NCBI GenBank assembly: GCA_902459845.2
Contig: CABPSV020000596.1
Location: 1 to 12,640 of the forward strand
DNA length: 12,640 nt
Direction of reading: 5' to 3'
Source: Hepatocystis sp. ex Piliocolobus tephrosceles
Lineage: Eukaryota; Apicomplexa; Aconoidasida; Haemosporida; Plasmodiidae
Numbering within the stretch: the first letter of the stretch is position 1; the number at the start of each line of letters is the position of its first letter. Positions 9,110 to 12,640 of this stretch are shown piece after piece. The notes beneath the pieces are model-generated. The model ran no database searches. It saw only the letters and a program-made list of their open reading frames with translations, and was not told the DNA's origin. Made by a program: the position numbers and the translations under genes.

Positions 9110-10789
9110 AATGGAAGTATACAGTTAAAATACTACCTTTTATACACCAACCATATTTTATATTATTTTATAAAAAAAAAAAAAAAATGACGAAATATGA
9201 TTGTTTTTTTTAACGATTTTACCTGAAAGGGTTAAATACAAATCACGTTTCAAAGATATAAGCAGAATAAATATTATCCACTGAATAAAAGTAACATATA
9301 ATATCATACTGTACAAAGAAAATTGAGGAAATATCCTACATATAATTTTTATAATTTTATTTTCTTTATTATTATCAATAAATATTTTTTCATCTTCTAT
9401 ATTTTCTAAATCATTTTTATAAATAGTTTTATAAAAGTGGTCATTAAATTCTCCATTTTCACATACTGAATAATTTTGATTTACAAAAATAATAATTTTT
9501 TCTTTTTTTTTGTTAGTTTTATTTTGTCCAAATAACATATATTTGCGTTTACAAAAAATAAAACTTTTATTTCTGTTGCTTCGTTTTTTAATTTTATATT
9601 CTTGTTCTACTGTATTTTCATAATTTTTTTGACGTGCAAAGTCTTTCAGTTTTTGTTTATCTTGAACATCATTTAATCCATTTATATGTGTTTGTTCAAA
9701 GTTTTTTTCTTTACAATACTGGTTATGCTGTAGTGATGTACAATTACCATCAACTTTTGATATATTATCATTCTTAATAAAGTCGGTATTATTGTTATTG
9801 TTGCTAATGTTGTTAACATTACTAGTGTCGTTAACATTGTTAGTGTCATTAACATTGCTTGTGTCTTTAACATTGCTAGTGTCTTTAACATTGCTAGTGT
9901 CATTAACATTACTAATATCCTTATAATTATTGCCACTATTGTTGTTATCACTTTCATTAATGTCTAATATATAAGAGTTTAATGATTTTTTTGTATTATT
10001 AACATATTTATCAGTTAAAGCAGTTGTATCTCTAAGTTTTAATCTTATTTTTTTTTTGCTGACAATTTTTTTACCATTTTTAAAATAAAAAGTTTTTTTT
10101 TCTTTTTCACGTAAATAAATTAAAAAAGGTTCATTGTCTGTACATATACTACTCCTACTTACATTTTTTTTTTTTTGTTCATTTACTAATATAGACATAT
10201 ATGCTTTTTTATTGGTTTTTTCCAAATTATTTTTTTTACTAATTTTATTATTTACTTTTAATAAAGTATTATCATGAATATATAATGACAAATCTTCAGG
10301 TGTGCTATTCAATTTGGTTTTGATTTTTTTTAAACGAACACTAAAGCGTCTTGGTTTTTTAAAAATGTGTTTACTATCACTGTTTTTCTCTGTATTTTCA
10401 ACATTTTGTATTTTTAAAATAGGTGTATTACTATTTATGTTAGTTGCCATCTCAAATCCATTTTTATTGTATTTACTAGTTTTATTCGTTTGAGAAGTAT
10501 CATAATTTTTACCATTAGAATAACTATCTTTTTCTTCTTGTGCTTCTTTTTTAATATCTACAGTTCCTTTATCATTAATAATATTTTTATCAGTTTTCCC
10601 GATATTTAAATTCGTGTTACTATCTTTTGATAATTCATCACTATTATCCTTATCTTTGTTTTTTACACCATAATTATTACCATCTTGATTTTTATAATCG
10701 TCGATATTTTTCTTATCATCTACATTTTCTTTTTTATTTTTCAATTCTAAAAACTCCTTTTCATTTAAATCTGTTTGCTTTTCTTCCAT
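7876..10789 (-). CDS. rhomboid-family intramembrane serine protease with long N-terminal extension, 720 aa, four exons
   Basis: Exons on the complement are 9223-10789, 8611-8811, 8161-8406 and 7876-8024. They sum to 2163 bases, each junction in phase 1, ending in TAA. Residues 1 to about 485 are hydrophilic and Lys/Asn/Asp rich, with a basic patch at 144-160 (including RRFS at 147-150) and a hexapeptide repeat at 291-332. The membrane domain begins with a helix at 491-513. The sequence REFYRLFTALFLHSNFNHIC (541-560) then N562 gives the rhomboid HxxxN motif (H558, N562). GFLLEYIYG (570-578) follows the family pattern. The serine region is ESSSSSAGIIG (608-618), with Ser610 aligning best with the nucleophile. 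SHFFGFTGGFVIG (664-676) supplies His665 and glycines at 668, 672 and 676. Known parasite rhomboids cleave surface adhesins within the membrane. The length is near that recalled for ROM8 or ROM4, but I cannot assign the member. Confidence 0.9.
8035..8067. repeat. (AT)n microsatellite in the last rhomboid intron
   Basis: An alternating A/T run lies just upstream (in gene sense) of the acceptor at 8025-8026 of the rhomboid gene, within the intron at 8025-8160. It takes the place of the usual T-rich tract there, apart from the TTTTTTATAG at the acceptor. Confidence 0.85.
9074..9107. repeat. (TA)n microsatellite in the first rhomboid intron
   Basis: A 34-base alternating T/A run lies within the 411-base intron at 8812-9222, the longest intron of the window. 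It is a simple repeat with no other function visible. Confidence 0.85.
9794..9919 (-). repeat. 18-bp coding repeat, hexapeptide D-[TI]-[SN]-N-V-[NK] x7
   Basis: This lies in exon 1 of the rhomboid gene. Seven hexads encode residues 291-332: DISNVN, DTSNVK, DTSNVK, DTSNVN, DTNNVN, DTSNVN and a decayed NISNNN. The DNA copies are also close to each other, with differences mostly at one or two bases per unit, which points to recent slippage or unequal exchange. The repeat is in the disordered extension, far from the protease domain. Confidence 0.9.
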
Positions 10790-11017
10790 TATAGTATCAA
10801 ATAAAAAAAAATATATACATATACATATATTTATATATATACATAGGCACTTATATGCATAACCTTTTCAATTATTTTATTATTATTATCATATTATACA
10901 CATATATATATATATATAATTTTTTTTTTCTTATGTTACACTGTTTTCGTTTCTTTATGTTGCAAAATACAAAAAAAAAAATAAAATTAACGATTCTTGT
11001 CAAGTCGGCATGGTAAA

Positions 11018-11044
11018 AAGGTGTATAACACAATATACCACCTT
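11018..11044. repeat. hairpin in a G/C-richer patch
   Basis: AAGGTGTAT (11018-11026) and ATACCACCTT (11035-11044) pair over nine base pairs with a single bulged base, around an 8-base loop. The patch from about 10990 to 11050 is clearly richer in G and C than its surroundings. It lies about 230 bases upstream of the rhomboid start codon and could be part of its 5' UTR or promoter, or of a small RNA. This is inference only. Confidence 0.5.
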
Positions 11045-11462
11045 GGTTGAATATAATTACAATAACTATTTAAAATACAAAAAATTAAAAATAAAATATT
11101 ATAAATTATCCTAATAGTTCATTATATTTAAACTATTAGATTAACATGAAACCCTCATTTCATGCATATTTTTTTCTTTTTTCATAATATATATAATTAA
11201 TTACTTCCTTGTATTAATTAAGTACCATTATATATATATTAAAATATACTAACTAAAATAAAATTTGTAAATTTGCAAAATAGAATATAGGTATAAAAAT
11301 ATATACGTATTAAAATGTACGCAACAAAATGTAGGTATACAAATATACTCATTAAAATATTTATTTTAAAAAGCTTTAATTTTTGTACATTAAAAATATG
11401 TTTTCACGAGCATCTAAAATATATAAATATATACACTAACATGTACGTGTAATGTCTGTGTG

Positions 11463-11465
<3 letters not shown>

Positions 11466-11497
<32 letters not shown>
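11466..11497. repeat. (AT)16 microsatellite
   Basis: A 32-base uninterrupted alternating A/T run lies in the upstream intergenic region, about 680 bases before the rhomboid start codon. It is a simple repeat. Confidence 0.85.
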
Positions 11498-11500
<3 letters not shown>

Positions 11501-12056
11501 TATTTATTTATTAGTTTAATCATTTATTCATTACGTTTTTTATTAATTTCGTGTAAAAACATACATTGTAAGAATACTAAAAAAAATGGGCATTACAAAT
11601 ATAAAGTCTTAATGTATATATACATATATTTATGTTTATCTAGTAATATTTCGTTTTTTTTCTTCTTATTTTTTCCTGTTTTTAACTTATGTATATATAA
11701 AATATATATATTTACTCTCTCTTTTTTTCTCTCTATTTCTATCTACATATATATAAGTACTTTATATACGTATATATATGTACGTTGATTTTTAGATGTT
11801 TGCTAAATTCATATAATTTATTTTTTCTTATAAATTTAAATAATAATGAATTATTTTTAAAAATGTACTTATTCCTAAAGTAGTGAAACGTTCTTTTTTT
11901 AAGTTTATTATAATTACTAAACTTTAAGGATTTATGTATAAAATTAAAGTAATGAAAATTTTTTTAAATGTATACCAAAACAATGGTTTTAAATATATTT
12001 GTAAATAATGATATTCAAAACTATAAAATTTTAGTCAAAACAGATAAGTAGAGAAA

Positions 12057-12351
<295 letters not shown>

Positions 12352-12640
12352 GAAAAAAATAAATAAAATTGAAAAGATAGAATAAATAAATGGGTATATG
12401 AATATATGGATAAGTAAATAAATGAATAATAGTAACAAGAATAAAAAAATAAAAAAAAAAAGCCGTTCTGATGTATAAAAATAACAACAAAATCTATTTA
12501 TCTTGAAAGGCTTTTTTTTTTCTTGTTGCTTTTTTTATTTATTTTATTTTTTTTAATTTCAATTGTATATAAATATATAATACAAATATATATGTATGTA
12601 AATTTAAAATAAAAGCATTAATACTGTAGTAAAATTGTAT

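Overview
The window looks like nuclear DNA of a malaria parasite (Plasmodium). It is extremely A+T rich, with long A/T homopolymers and (TA)n tracts. The genes have many short exons with GTAAxx/GTATxx-type donors and T-rich acceptors, and their proteins are rich in Asn and Lys. The exact species cannot be fixed from sequence alone. No prokaryotic features, rRNA, tRNA, CRISPR or mobile elements were seen.

Three protein-coding genes were rebuilt by hand, and their exon phases close exactly. (1) At 1-2640 on the + strand is the 3' part of an eight-exon gene (531 codons visible) for a hydrophobic, helix-rich protein of unknown function. (2) At 3160-5481 on the - strand is a complete eight-exon gene for a 373-residue polytopic membrane protein with about 8-10 transmembrane helices. 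Its layout most resembles XK-related (XKR) proteins, but this is tentative. (3) At 7876-10789 on the - strand is a complete four-exon gene for a 720-residue rhomboid-family intramembrane protease. It has a hydrophilic N-terminal extension of about 485 residues, an HxxxN oxyanion motif and a catalytic-type histidine in a GxxxGxxxG helix, but an atypical serine motif.

Genes 1 and 2 converge. The 519 bases between their stop codons hold two different short tandem repeats, a 10-bp degenerate one and a 14-bp minisatellite. Genes 2 and 3 lie head to tail on the - strand, with about 2.4 kb of A/T-rich DNA between them. The last 1.85 kb is upstream of the rhomboid gene and carries (TA)n, a small hairpin and a giant interrupted poly(A) block.

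The most notable points are the rhomboid's changed active-site motif, the XKR-like membrane protein, and homopolymers of exactly 48 bases that recur four times. The last may be an assembly effect. No clearly new multi-gene system is visible; the interest lies in the individual proteins and in the repeats.
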